This document shows positions 44,801 through 51,011 of a stretch of DNA of 64,000 bases, piece by piece (position 1 is the first letter of the stretch; each line of letters begins with the position of its first letter). The notes beneath the pieces are model-generated. The model had not been told where the DNA came from, did not search any database, and saw nothing but the letters and a program-made list of their open reading frames with translations. The stretch lies in the NCBI RefSeq assembly GCF_900108565.1, contig NZ_LT629971.1:4588001-4652000 (forward strand), in the 5' to 3' direction. The stretch is from Mycolicibacterium rutilum. GTDB taxonomy: Bacteria > Actinomycetota > Actinomycetes > Mycobacteriales > Mycobacteriaceae. The translations under genes were made by a program, and so were the position numbers.

Positions 44801-45679
44801 GATGCTGCTGGTCGTCGAACTGACCATGATCATGAACGGATCGAAATCCCCGCCGACCGAGGCCGTTCCGGCGAGGTTGCCCATCACCCCGGCGGTGAAG
44901 AACGTGGTGACACCCTTCGCGCGGGCGCCCGCCATCGTGCGCGCGGGGCCGAGATAAGCCGACACGGGGACAGCGCTCGCCCCACCGGCCCCGCCACCGA
45001 CAGTCGATGCGATCCCGTTCATCAACAGCCGCTCGCCGTTGACGTTGTACCGGTCGCCCTGCAGCCCGTAGACGATTGCTTCCTGCGTCGCCGCGATGCC
45101 GAGTTCCTGAAGCGCCTCCTTGGGACTTTCCTTCAGGCTCGCCTTGACGAGTTGTTTGACCGACGTCCTCGCCAGCATCTCGCGCACCTTGGCGGCGAGG
45201 CGTCCCAGCAGCAGGGAGATCAGCTGGCGGATCGATGTGGCCGTCGCCCACTCGATGGGCGGGATGGCGGCCAGAGATCCGCCGAATGTCGGACCCGACA
45301 TCGCCAGTGCGTAGCTGATCTCGGCCGCGGCCAGGGCCAGTCCCACGACGATCGAGTACTTCGAGTACTGGATCTCGCTGCCGGTGCCGCCGGACGATTC
45401 GCCGAGCGCACGCAGGGCGTCGGAGAGTTTGTCGACCGAATAGTCACCGTCGAACAGCATGGCGAACTGATCGTCCGCAGCCTGTGCGGCCTCCCCCATG
45501 AGCACCGAGAGTGTCTCGCCCCGCACGCGGTTCAGTTCGGGTATCAGCTCATCCAGCTGGTCGGCAGCGGCCAGCAGATGTTCCTCGATGCGGAACATGC
45601 CGTTCTCGCTGCCTTGCGGCCATTGATCCCCGGCCAGATAAGACACCCACTGAAGCCAGGGTGGGATATCGAAGTCCAT
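32819..45679 (-). CDS. Giant multi-warhead ESX-secreted polymorphic effector (4286 aa)
   Basis: One uninterrupted frame. Residues 1-230: WXG100-like export domain of large ESX toxins (opening IPPWLQWVSYLAGDQWPQ) with a hydrophobic stretch at about 108-165. 305-620: disordered Pro/Ser/Thr/Asp linker. Papain-fold toxin domains (Cys...GGHA...Asp) at about 620-775 (C628, H704, E718), 2228-2380 (C2233, H2308, D2323), 3345-3492 (C3350, H3425, D3440) and 3765-3920 (C3770, H3847, D3862). DUF1023-type alpha/beta hydrolases, each with IGNAEG and HSYGS-type elbows, at about 795-1250 (S1055), 1280-1740 (S1545), 1765-2225 (S2032) and 2905-3345 (S3169). A half copy without the elbow lies at 2380-2600. Glycerophosphodiester phosphodiesterase at 2633-2885 (H2638, E2665, D2667, H2680). 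GNAT-like domain at 3510-3690 (RGRGF at 3612). Three 105-residue repeats at 3939-4253. The gene follows ybaB-like and WXG100 genes and is followed by candidate immunity genes. The role as a toxin or effector is inferred. Confidence 0.85.
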   Translation of the reverse strand: MDFDIPPWLQWVSYLAGDQWPQGSENGMFRIEEHLLAAADQLDELIPELNRVRGETLSVLMGEAAQAADDQFAMLFDGDYSVDKLSDALRALGESSGGTGSEIQYSKYSIVVGLALAAAEISYALAMSGPTFGGSLAAIPPIEWATATSIRQLISLLLGRLAAKVREMLARTSVKQLVKASLKESPKEALQELGIAATQEAIVYGLQGDRYNVNGERLLMNGIASTVGGGAGGASAVPVSAYLGPARTMAGARAKGVTTFFTAGVMGNLAGTASVGGDFDPFMIMVSSTTSSIGGLKGAGVMPATPSRTPDGQLPGPPADPRSMPEDGGPLHEPAPDDSEPATGDRSPAGNDTNSDPDNTVGRAEVNGQVPDSADSTDSTDGARVAEPVAGQSHANVDAETNHAAVQRDSAPADVDGGTQQAQPLPQTGDPAATPAPTSDGAGLVDAPTAHDTSSAEPIAGLAAADTAPDVSATGQPVNGAVADAGPTTDSAEVSPNSVAGAITPDQPSPNQAHAVSPATPSGSPAGTPAAPPSSTTSAPTSSSTSVPPSRTPPPSQPRRSETPSADQDPDTTAPRATPAAQVTQDGAIPAARIAEDVAAQPDTADTGAPAPDPDATIGTPDPSDNDCIQRVAEVLSAKYGRPIRLEELPSSQGTPATALFRAVGSGGEFATLAQVKAELEGMESGSSAIVTSAWAGGPNRGGHAYLAVNQDGQVFLETPDGERRPWPPDWRPDAVLRSAVGYLDEHGNPTNRLSDISQLVAPAAIGLARGHPGEGDPSPSPDGDRSAGERWRDVVPQHMVADSALARRVPPVDSAEQLRNPLGLMEAASARARDNAAWWAGLTGAEQSALIHSYPHHIGNAEGIPASARHEANTQSLNKDHRELQARRERGERLSREQRKQLARLERIQEQLTQARDAADDAGVGGPMLLAFDPLSFGGNGRALVSFGADPYSADSVSWHVPGLKMNIDQLGPCMGDALKHLQSTLHENPTLKATSIAWIGYDTPSGLFGAASQNAARAGAAILYADIRAFNTARDAWAGDGSHFRGNHVFAHSYGSTTASHAGRDGRLANDIRTITLIGSPGAGPVQNADEFGPDVDVYVASSSRDPIAAVGARLFGAAGRILGINLGVDPAMSSFGAQRITAEFSAAMDRRRTWGTHLSYYKFVDRTADPPVRTESLANFGRIAAGHPDRLDFESARTIDERPLRRPHLRTVEPAAGRPLRLDDGEHADDRSVRRPWNPRWRTPPPAAVEPTQADAGELSPGDTTDTPAETAAIHLDPETARDIADQALAQRGLDADALMSPADHTKPVPAAVTLARGNAQWWKGLSPTQQQALIQTYPRQIGNAEGVPPMARHDANSLKLQEYLAHRDLLESRRDNGLELSGKQQQFVDLMNEIEAALRSAERNTARANVGGPYLLALDPRAFGGNGRAIVSFGADPYTADSVSWYVPGMTTTIEKLRTMMLRGFNQLQSTLQQDPDLSAASITYIGYKAPGSWDPNVMFQRMAHNGGQIFASDLLSFNTGRDEFAADGSHFRNNHVFAHSYGSTTVSHAAVGERLGEDISTVTLIGSPGAGPLQHASEFGENVRVFVASSSRDRTPGLGGEQPGHRGRTIRRMGQGVDPAMDTFGATRITSEFPSALDHGGPGSRMTHSLYWAYLDPGTLRIRSESLTNFGRIAAGQFDQVDQEAHRTLVEKQRLFRKPRLITVEPAIGRPLRIADDPTARHSVEGRHIWNPRFQRLPAAADTASETIPSADELVAADVEQVPATSQVVADTALAERGITADQLMSPADHRVAVDEAVRRADANARWWKGLTESQRQALIEAYPHQVGNAEGIPPMARHQANSLMLDKYLAYRDLLVSRRDNGVALNGAQEKYLALMNKIEDGLRAAQRNTSRAQVGGPYLLALDPRAFNGVGRAIVSFGADPYTADSVSWYVPGMSTTIEKLRTMMQRGFNQLESTLRENPDLNAASITYLGYEPPGSWDPRVTSQTMARNGGQIFASDIRAFNAGRNEFAGDGTQFNGNHIFAHSYGSSTVSHAGAGMRLAGQVRTITLIGSPGAGPLRHASEFGIGAHNVFVASSSRDRTTGLGGERPGERGRFIRSRGQGIDPAMDSFGAQRITAEFPAVLDRYGAGSRMTHSLYWAYLDPGTLQVRTESLANFGRIAAGRIDRVDLEGHRTLRERPRVGRSPGEGTVDPAIGRPLRVHDDPSRHYPVNRRNFWNPRFGRESNCAFDVMDQLSARYGRDFLLPLAPSPRGIPAARLFEALGLRSQFATYADVEAELLARGDGSSAVLASRWRGRGQAGHAFLAVNDGGTVYLLDPHSGEQRRWPPPWSEDAVRRTAVGYLDRNGDPADAYDGSTDHLAAAAFIGRVQGLPDHVAVGAADTLLTERGIHATELRSPLGDAELAVQRAQDNATWWAALSDTQRQHLIASYPQHVGNAEGIPAADRDTANRRVLQEYRGRADVVQRKLDEFVRPSREERKFLDTVNRIEAALRKADADAQRAGLPAPLLLAFDPAAFGGDGRAVIGFGADPYTAQEVSWHAGRQPIDEIGALVGPALDQLQSHDSAIVWVGDNRAAPALHSDIAALHAVRAALVAEGGDVATLARTRIHTSTTAADPDLWVPRDDSGRVVAHRGASHDFPEQTLAAYREALRQGARGLECDVRMTKDGHLVCIHDRQVARTSDGTGSVGDMTLAQLQELDFGGWHPSRDVADTRSDTGILTLEQLLQLVAEHDKPVTLFIETKHPDSGGWRLEREVVALLERYGMANPESPAQARAAVISFYPDALWRVRRAAPNLPTVLLGQTAPYLAGAVGATGIGPSIATLRANPELVDSAAARGLTTYCWTVNSQADVQYARDLGVGWIATDHPGQTGALIPEPAETSSPAPQPEPSEVPTPDTDATRAVAEEALAQRIPPVRPDELRNPLGVVDEAVARAQNNAAWWQGLTDEQRQALIETYPQHIGNAEGIPATARDAANRQVLQQLRDRADQVQSKIDEGTRTSGEERRFLRRVNRLDNALRKAAADAARANLDGPLLLAFDPAEFGGDGRAVVSFGDDPHQADSVSWHAPGVQTSVHSLFGFYTGNALHHLQSVRQENPNLTAASIAWIGYDTPSGRGLGHMLRQTAARTGGEILHSDIRAFNAGRDALAGDGSHFTGNHVFGYSYGSTTTAYAGRDGRLAGHVRTISLIGSPGAGPLRHASEFGPGVDVYVASSSRDAVTALGGRTPGATSRLLGALTRAFGLGVDPAMDVFGAVRIAAEFPDGRNLPLTGGTHHAYYLHTDPVATPANRSESGANFGRIAAGNPERLQVERHRTSDGGRTVEPAAERAGPRRIWNPIWRRIPNCATVVTDQLSALFDRDIRLGVRASRRGVPARALFETLGLDAQFTSYADVEATLRNRPDGTTAVLVSRWSGAQQGGHAYLARKVDGAIRLFDPHTGEWSGWPPHWGQDAVDLTAVGYLTSSGEPLGRVNVDVPLRLDAADAVGRVAGVPAEGDFARRQAEYRAQPPATRQVDTRYADAPGDVVDITGDMESARRLARDLSGMYGPYRIDLHDVDRFGSEVLLTGSIFNGDTKIGTIQRSFDRDSQGRLVAIHSGLEITTDKKLRGRGFSKALTAEFERLYLRSGVDRAEMRTHSNGGSAWPPRGFTWDPDPRKLQESLNAVKDSLGRLRSTVGAEGRALLDKILPQLEPDNPHLPEPIDLLDLSTSAEPDLGRQLLNGVGARREQGLNYVKYYREDQAPAQPTGVKGILHRLFGGSRASENCAVSVASELSRMYGREIRVAAPRTSMGVTAHALFLAVGTSSEFQSYAQVEETLRGMAANSSAVLASRWAHNSGRSGGHAYLAVFDGRDVFLVDTTTGQRSGWPPDWGQDAVTRTAVGYLDEHGNPVRPLHDVPLQLAAADRISHVQGTDPVVPGPPDPVRVLGLREHRRGTLSELEASAVYGDGEARLRELDERLARDGVELRERARILAEQRNALKAWTQDLMANREVADLLAARETTATFEDLVARNEAKGLAGGAVYEAIIHSATHSGYAPGTLSDAETTQVYGKFELALRELNEQLQRDGVPVQDRARLLSDLRGSLRSWTRELMSNRAAAEVLASNERSPSFDDLVARNESKGLTGDAVYEAIIASATHSHYAQGTLSNAETRTVYTTFELGMREVAQRLENEGADLEERARTLYELRASLRSWTRTLMADRETAEHLTANEPNPSFEDLVARQQAKGRVGDEIYEAIIASATRSRPSVNESLGIDPENPPPMPRMRGLPGDDEEDESRAHD
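32921..33865 (-). repeat. Three tandem 315-bp (105-codon) repeats at the effector C-terminus
   Basis: The phrase GTLS-x-x-E starts at residues 3939, 4044 and 4149, an exact period of 105. Each unit contains SWTR(E/T)LM, FEDLVAR and VYEAII(A/H)SATHS-like blocks. The units are similar, not identical, so the repeat is old. Predicted helical. No catalytic motif recognised. Confidence 0.85.
39005..43297 (-). repeat. Three tandem alpha/beta hydrolase modules in the effector gene
   Basis: IGNAEG-type motifs fall at residues 861, 1347 and 1834 and nucleophile serines at 1055, 1545 and 2032, a period of about 487 codons (1.46 kb). Copies 2 and 3 are markedly closer to each other than to copy 1, which suggests the most recent duplication or gene conversion. 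Each module ends in a linker with VEPA/VDPA-x-GRPLR and WNPR. Confidence 0.85.
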
Positions 45680-45719
45680 CGCAGGAAGCCGCGCGGCTCA
45701 TCGCGCGGCGGGGCCGGCG

Positions 45720-46016
45720 CTAGGCCTGATCCTGTTGTTCGAAGGAGTTCGCGGCGTCTCGCAGGCCGGTCGAGTAGTAGTCCAGCAGATCGGTCTTCGC
45801 GTCGACCGACCCGTTCACCCACTCCTGCTGGGCCAGGTAACCGGCGTCGCCTTTGGCGTACTGATCACCGATCCTGTCGTCGCCCCACGCGGCACCCTCG
45901 GCACCGAGGTTCTGCCGCAGCGTCGAGAGCACCTCCTTCATCCTCGTGCTGACGTCGTTGAGGTGCTGCGACGTCGCACGCAGTTCCGGCGGTGTCACTC
46001 CAAGCGGCTCTGCCAT
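45720..46016 (-). CDS. WXG100 partner of the giant effector
   Basis: A 98-residue helical hairpin with a central WGD turn (GAAWGDDRIGDQYAKGD, W44). It is the size of Esx proteins and lies 40 bp upstream of the effector start. Large ESX toxins usually have a small WXG100 gene directly upstream whose product pairs with the toxin's N-terminal helical domain, as EsxE/EsxF precede CpnT in M. tuberculosis. Only one such gene is present here. Confidence 0.82.
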   Translation of the reverse strand: MAEPLGVTPPELRATSQHLNDVSTRMKEVLSTLRQNLGAEGAAWGDDRIGDQYAKGDAGYLAQQEWVNGSVDAKTDLLDYYSTGLRDAANSFEQQDQA

Positions 46017-46019
46017 CGG

Positions 46020-46487
46020 TCATCTCCTCACAGTGGGAAACATCAGATTGCCCTCGCCGTCGTTGTCATCCGGGTGAGCCGGTGGCGCGGCCACGACCGA
46101 GGATTCGACGCCGGGCGGGGTGAAACTCCGTAAGTCGGGCGCCCCTTCGAAGAAGTCGGACAACGACGGCAGTGCCCGTCGGCGCTCGGCGATCGGTGCC
46201 ATCATGTCGGCGACCGTGCTCGCCGCGGATCGGACGGCCGCCTGCGCCGCCTCGGTGATATGCCCTGCGAGCTCGTCGAATTCGAACTCGTCGAGGTAGG
46301 CCTCGTCGATGGTGGTGTCGACGACATGCCCGTGGGCGTTGACGGTGACCTCGACCAATCCGTCGGCCGCCGTGGCGCGCGCGCTCAACTGGGCCTGCGA
46401 TTTCTGTACGGCCGCGAGTTCCGCCATCTGCTCGTGCACGAGGGCCAGCACCTCGGTCATCTGATGGCGCAGCGATTCGTTGCTCAA
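46020..46487 (-). CDS. YbaB/EbfC-family protein heading the effector operon
   Basis: 155 residues: N-terminal helix with VHEQMAELAAVQKSQAQL, the strand LVEVTVNAHGHVVDTTIDEAYL, a C-terminal helix (HITEAAQAAVRSAAS), and a Pro/Asp-rich tail (PPAHPDDNDGEG). YbaB-fold proteins such as EspL act as stabilisers of ESX substrates. It lies 3 bp from the WXG100 gene and is the first gene of the operon ybaB-esx-effector-small-small-immunity. Confidence 0.78.
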   Translation of the reverse strand: MSNESLRHQMTEVLALVHEQMAELAAVQKSQAQLSARATAADGLVEVTVNAHGHVVDTTIDEAYLDEFEFDELAGHITEAAQAAVRSAASTVADMMAPIAERRRALPSLSDFFEGAPDLRSFTPPGVESSVVAAPPAHPDDNDGEGNLMFPTVRR

Positions 46488-46795
46488 ACTGCCTCACTCA
46501 CCAGTACCGCGCCGCGCGTCGCGGAAGACATGTCGGTTCGGCCGATCCTTCCAGATCATCGGCTCGATGCAAGTGGTTTATTACGAATGCCGTTGTATTT
46601 GTTAGGTTTTCGACCATCTGCGTCAATAACGCCGACATTGCCGTTCCGGCAGCATGGCGCAGTCGGCGCTTTGCCGACAGGGCGGCGTCCGCGCACTGCC
46701 TGCGACGTGGGCCCGGCGAGCGATTGCCCACGAGGAACCGGGCAACGCACGATCTGTTTGCACGAATCCGCGTGCCGCGGTGATAATTCTGGCCG
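46488..46795. other. Promoter region of the effector operon
   Basis: A 308-bp gap between the end of espI copy 2 and the ybaB-like start. It is locally AT-rich around 46575-46625. I see no reading frame and no repeat; it contains a weak promoter candidate on the minus strand. The break in an otherwise tightly packed minus-strand run suggests that the effector genes have their own control. Confidence 0.5.
46599..46626 (-). promoter_or_regulatory. Weak promoter candidate for the effector operon
   Basis: On the minus strand TTGACG (46621-46626) is a near-perfect -35. A 16-bp spacer leads to TAACAA (46599-46604), a poor -10. The ybaB-like start is about 110 bp further. Confidence 0.3.
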
Positions 46796-48169
46796 TCACT
46801 GGCGGTGGCGGCCGCCGCGTAACCGGGGAAACTTCTCCGCGACCGATCCCGCCAACTCGAGGTAGGCGTCGAAGGTGGCCGGCTTCAATGAATCGATGTC
46901 GATGTCGGCGCCTTCGGCGAGATGCGGGTCGAACGGGATCAGATGCACCGATCTGCAGCGTGCTTCGAAATGTTCGTAGACCTTGTCGATCTTCAACGCC
47001 GCCGACCCGGGCCGGGATGCGCTGAGCACCACATGCGCCTCACGCACGAGCGCGGAATGTCCGTGCTGCATCAGCCAATCCAACGTCGCCGACGCGCTCC
47101 TCGCCGCATCGATGGCGGGCGAGCTGACCAGGACGATGGTGTGTGCCAGGTCGAGGACACCCGCCATCGCCGAATGCATGATCCCCGTGCCGCAGTCGGT
47201 GAGGATGATGTTGTAGTACTGGCGCAGCAGGTCGACGGTGTGCCGGTAGTCGGCTTCGCCGAACACCTCCGATACGGCCGGTTCCTGTTCGCTGGCCAGG
47301 ACTTCCATGCGGCTGCCCGCCATCCGGGTGTGGTTGCGGACATCGGCGTACCGCTTGATGTGCGGATCCGACAGCAGGTCGCGCACGGTGGACTGCGTCG
47401 ACCTGTCCCGCACGCGTTCTGCGAGCGTGCCGCGGTCGGGATTGGCGTCCACCGCGATGACGCGGTCGTTGCGCATCATCGCCAACGCCGATCCGAGCCC
47501 GATCGTGGTGGTGGTCTTGCCCACCCCGCCCTTGATCGACAGCACTGCGATGCGGAAGTCACCGGCGATCGGTGTGCGGATGCGCGCGAGCAGGTCTTCC
47601 CGTCGTCGGTCCCTGCGTGATTCGCCGGGATTGAAGTGGCCCGCGCTGGCGCGGTGCACCGCGCGCCGCCACCCCGATTGCGGAGCACGACGGGCGCGAC
47701 GGACGACTTCGGCCTCATCGAGCGACGGCGGTAGCCGAAAGCCACTCGACGCGACCTCCGGAGGCGGCGGCAGGTGTTGCTGATGCGGCGGCCAACCTGG
47801 CGGGGGCGGCAACCAGTGCGGCGGCGGCGGGGGTGGGAACGGCGGCGGAGGGGGTGGTGGGATCGGCGCCGCCCATCCCGGCTGTTCCATCGCAGGCAGG
47901 ACCGGGGGCGGTTCGACCGGCTCGGTGTCGGCGCGCTCCTCGGGCTCTGCTTCACGCTCGGGCGGGCCGTCGCGGCGCGGCGGCGCGTCGAAACGTTCGG
48001 CGAAGGCTCGGTTGCCGATCGTGGTGTGCAGTTGCCACGGCGGCGGGGCGAGCCGACGGGCCGGCGGTCGCTGCGCGGATTCCGCATCTGTCACTGGTGC
48101 ATCGTCGTCCGGCGGTGGCTCGGCCGCGGACGCGGTGAACTGACCGTTCGGGGTCATGTCGTGCGCCAT
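46796..48169 (-). CDS. EspI-type MinD/ParA-like ATPase, copy 2, with polyproline region
   Basis: 457 residues from ATG 48169, which follows GAGGAGAG. Residues 10-95 are acidic/basic disordered, and 100-140 hold runs of up to seven prolines (PIPPPPPPPF). Residue 166 on carries the EspI linker GWRRAVHRASAGHFNPG. The ATPase has deviant Walker A KGGVGKTT (213-220), VDANPDRGTL and ILTDCGTGIMHSAM. It differs from copy 1 mainly by the long N-terminus. It lies 8 bp after mycP, at the end of eccC-eccD-mycP-espI. Polyproline translation would depend on EF-P. Confidence 0.88.
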   Translation of the reverse strand: MAHDMTPNGQFTASAAEPPPDDDAPVTDAESAQRPPARRLAPPPWQLHTTIGNRAFAERFDAPPRRDGPPEREAEPEERADTEPVEPPPVLPAMEQPGWAAPIPPPPPPPFPPPPPPHWLPPPPGWPPHQQHLPPPPEVASSGFRLPPSLDEAEVVRRARRAPQSGWRRAVHRASAGHFNPGESRRDRRREDLLARIRTPIAGDFRIAVLSIKGGVGKTTTTIGLGSALAMMRNDRVIAVDANPDRGTLAERVRDRSTQSTVRDLLSDPHIKRYADVRNHTRMAGSRMEVLASEQEPAVSEVFGEADYRHTVDLLRQYYNIILTDCGTGIMHSAMAGVLDLAHTIVLVSSPAIDAARSASATLDWLMQHGHSALVREAHVVLSASRPGSAALKIDKVYEHFEARCRSVHLIPFDPHLAEGADIDIDSLKPATFDAYLELAGSVAEKFPRLRGGRHRQ

Positions 48170-48177
48170 CTCTCTCC

Positions 48178-49563
48178 TCATCGGTCGCGTCTGCGGGTCG
48201 CGGTCAAGGCGAGGGCGGCCGCCATCAGCAGCACGCTGACGCCGGTGACCGCCCATACGATCGCCCTGGCGCGGGCGTTTCCCGGATCCTGTTGCGGCGC
48301 AAGGGCGATCGCCGAACCGGCGGTCGGGGGCGAGTCAGAATCGGTGAGCGGGATCTGGTAAGTGAGCGCAGCGACCGGATCCACTACGCCGTACCCGGTG
48401 GCCAGGTCCGGGCCGTGTCCGGGCGTGCGAGCGGTCCGCTTGACCAGATCCATCACCTGGCCTGCGGTCAGTTCCGGAAAGCGCGACCGGATCAGCGCCA
48501 CCATCCCGGCGACGAACGGTGTCGCGAAGCTGGTCCCGTTCAGTGGCGCCAGGCCCTCCCGCCCCATCTGCGCGTTGATCACCCCTGGGCCGTTGGGGTC
48601 CAGCGAGGTGATCTGTTCGCCGGGGGCGGCCACCGCCACCCAGGGTCCGTGCAGGCTGAATTCCGCCGGCGCCCCCGACGGTGTCACCGCGGCCACCGCC
48701 AGCACGTAGTCGTCGAACCACGCCGGGCTGGCGATGGTGCCCACGGACTCCCAGGCGACCTCCAGTGGCCGGTTCGGGTCGGCGGTGGTGTTCTGGGCGC
48801 TGCACATGCTCTGGGTGTTGAAGTTTCCCGCGGCCGCCACGACGACGACGTTGCGCTCGTAGGCGTAGCGCACCGCGCGGCCGAGTTCCGCATCGTCCAG
48901 TCCGGCCGCCACCGGCGCGCACGCCACCTCGGACAGATTGATGACCGTCGCGCCGAGATCGACGGCGCGGGTGATGGCCAGCGCCAGCGTGTGTGTGTTC
49001 CCGAATCCCGGCGACACCGCATTCGGGTCATCGCTGGTGTCCGGCGACGCTCCGACCGGGCCGTACGCACCACTGTTCTGCCGGATCGACAGGATGGCTG
49101 CCTCCGGCGCGATCCCCGCGAAGCTGTCGTCGGGTGACGGTGTGGCCGCGATGATCCCGGCGACGAGCGTGCCGTGCGCGTCGCAGTCCCGTAGTCCGTC
49201 GGAACCGCCGACGTAGTCACCACCGGCCTCGAGTGCGCGCAGGCGCGGATGCGGGTTCACACCGGTGTCGATCACCGCCACCTTCTGCCCCGCCCCCCGG
49301 GAGAACCGCCACGCCGAGCGGTAGTCGAGCATGGCCTCGGCACTGGTGCGCTTGGCCAGGTCGGTGGCGGGCAGCACGCCCGTCGGGATACCGCAGATCG
49401 CCTTCAATTCGGTCGGGACCGGCGGAGCGACCGGACCGGCGGGTGGCGGTCCGGGATCCACCACCGGCGGGGTGACCGCCCCCGCAGGCCCGACCGTCGT
49501 CGAACTTGCGAACGTCGCCATGGCCACCGTCAGCGCCGCGGCGCGCGCCACCCACCGCGTCAC
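48178..49563 (-). CDS. mycP: Mycosin, subtilisin-like membrane protease MycP
   Basis: 461 residues: a signal peptide (ARAAALTVAMATFASSTT), a Pro-rich N-extension, and the S8 protease with Asp (VAVIDTG, D99), His (DAHGTLVAG, H130) and Ser (NGTSFATPF, S345). A C-terminal membrane helix (VWAVTGVSVLLMAAALAL) ends in an RRRDR anchor. Mycosins stabilise the ESX membrane complex and can cleave substrates in the periplasm. Starts at GTG 49563, overlapping eccD copy 1 as GTGA. Confidence 0.95.
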   Translation of the reverse strand: MTRWVARAAALTVAMATFASSTTVGPAGAVTPPVVDPGPPPAGPVAPPVPTELKAICGIPTGVLPATDLAKRTSAEAMLDYRSAWRFSRGAGQKVAVIDTGVNPHPRLRALEAGGDYVGGSDGLRDCDAHGTLVAGIIAATPSPDDSFAGIAPEAAILSIRQNSGAYGPVGASPDTSDDPNAVSPGFGNTHTLALAITRAVDLGATVINLSEVACAPVAAGLDDAELGRAVRYAYERNVVVVAAAGNFNTQSMCSAQNTTADPNRPLEVAWESVGTIASPAWFDDYVLAVAAVTPSGAPAEFSLHGPWVAVAAPGEQITSLDPNGPGVINAQMGREGLAPLNGTSFATPFVAGMVALIRSRFPELTAGQVMDLVKRTARTPGHGPDLATGYGVVDPVAALTYQIPLTDSDSPPTAGSAIALAPQQDPGNARARAIVWAVTGVSVLLMAAALALTATRRRDR

Positions 49564-51011
49564 GGCACCAACCGCTCGTAGATGCCCAGCGGCCACAACG
49601 CCGCCGGTAGCACCGCGCCCACCGCGACGTACTCGGCGTAAGCGGCCGCGGTGGCGATCCAGCGGGGCGGCCGGCCGCCCGCCACCGTCAGCCCCGCCGT
49701 CACCGCGCCCACAGCGATGATGCCGAGCGCCGCGATCCCGGCCGAGGACAACCCCAGATCGCCGTGCTGCGCGCGAACGCACACGAACAACACCAGCACC
49801 ACCGCGGGAACGACCAGCGCGAACCGTTCGGCCGCGTGCGCCAACCGTCTGCTGCGCAGCGCCAGCACCGCGGCAGACACCACCGCGAAAACCGCTGTTT
49901 GCCAGCTTGTCCGGGCGTACACCAGGGCACCACCCGCCGCGGCGACGACGATCGCCAGTCCGGCCAAGACGCCGGCCCTCGTCATCGTGGCCGACCGCAC
50001 CCGCGTCCAGACCTCCTCAGCGCTGGGCATCGCCGCGGCCGCGTCGGCCTCGTCGACGCGCTCAGAGTCGAACCGGTAGGTACGGTCGTCCTCGCGGTGC
50101 TCCCCCACCGGCACCCGGTTCCATCGCGCGGTCAGGCTCGGCACGCTCAGGCAGAGCAGGGTCGCCGATGTCGCCGCCGCCACCGCGACCACGTCCTGCC
50201 GCGCACCCGCTGAGATCGCCAGCGCCGCAACCGTACCGGCCGCGTAGACCACCGCCGCCGCAACGTAGACTCCGCGGCCCGCTGCGATCAACCGCAGGCA
50301 CAGCCACGTCGCGGCCGCCAACCCGGCGCACACGCCCGCAGTGACCAGCGGCCCTGCGCCGCGGACAGCCACCCACCCCAACGCGGCGGCCAGCACCACC
50401 ACAGGCACCGCGGCGGGCGCGGCGATGTCAGGGCGCGCGAGCACGCGGTTGGCCAGCGCCGCGCCGCCGACCAGGCCGACGACCGTCAACACCGCACCGA
50501 TCGCGACCACACTGCGATGAGCCGAAAGTTCCTCTGCCATCGAAAAATAGATCAACACCGCGGCGCACGCCCAGACGCCTGCGAGTGCCATCATGCGGGC
50601 TGCGGCGGCGTCCCAGGCCGCGTAGGAGGCACGGTTGAGCCGCGCAGCCGCGTCCACCACGTCGTCGTAGAGCGTCGGGGGTGACAGCGCGCGTTGTTGC
50701 GACAGCACCAGCAAATCGCCGTTCGTGACGCCCGCGTCCCGCAGGGTCTGATCGGGCGCCAACGCGGTGCCGGAGTCGGCGCGGCTGAGCACCCAGAAAG
50801 CGCGCCGCCCGTCCCGGTCGGCGAGTTCGCTGTCTCTCGGCGCGTCACGCGAGGTGATCAGGCGGGAAAGTTCCGGCAGGAACGCCGCCACCGCGACCTC
50901 GGCGGGCAGCGCCACATCGAGCTGGGTACGCCCACCCAGGACCGCCACCCGGATCATCTCGGGTGCGGCGGACGCGACCCGAACGGTGCGGAGCTCCTCG
51001 ATACCGGTCAC
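49560..51011 (-). CDS. eccD: ESX membrane channel protein EccD, copy 1
   Basis: 483 residues from GTG 51011 (GTGA overlap with the eccC stop). An N-terminal ubiquitin-like domain (residues 10-100: VRVASAAPEMIRVAVLGG, then LRDAGVTNGDLLVLSQQ) is followed by about eleven membrane helices. EccD forms the dimeric membrane vestibule of the secretion complex. It is clearly different from the second EccD at 55148 in sequence and in its flanks. Confidence 0.92.
   Translation of the reverse strand: MTGIEELRTVRVASAAPEMIRVAVLGGRTQLDVALPAEVAVAAFLPELSRLITSRDAPRDSELADRDGRRAFWVLSRADSGTALAPDQTLRDAGVTNGDLLVLSQQRALSPPTLYDDVVDAAARLNRASYAAWDAAAARMMALAGVWACAAVLIYFSMAEELSAHRSVVAIGAVLTVVGLVGGAALANRVLARPDIAAPAAVPVVVLAAALGWVAVRGAGPLVTAGVCAGLAAATWLCLRLIAAGRGVYVAAAVVYAAGTVAALAISAGARQDVVAVAAATSATLLCLSVPSLTARWNRVPVGEHREDDRTYRFDSERVDEADAAAAMPSAEEVWTRVRSATMTRAGVLAGLAIVVAAAGGALVYARTSWQTAVFAVVSAAVLALRSRRLAHAAERFALVVPAVVLVLFVCVRAQHGDLGLSSAGIAALGIIAVGAVTAGLTVAGGRPPRWIATAAAYAEYVAVGAVLPAALWPLGIYERLVP

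Noticed and set aside
32819..45679. The giant gene as a polyketide or peptide synthetase
   Set aside because: No ketosynthase, adenylation, condensation or carrier-protein motifs; the modules are hydrolase, papain, phosphodiesterase and GNAT types.
32819..45679. The giant frame as an assembly artefact from collapsed or joined repeats
   Set aside because: Modules differ clearly in sequence and spacing and the frame stays open with continuous linkers, so artefact is not the simplest reading; long reads would settle it.
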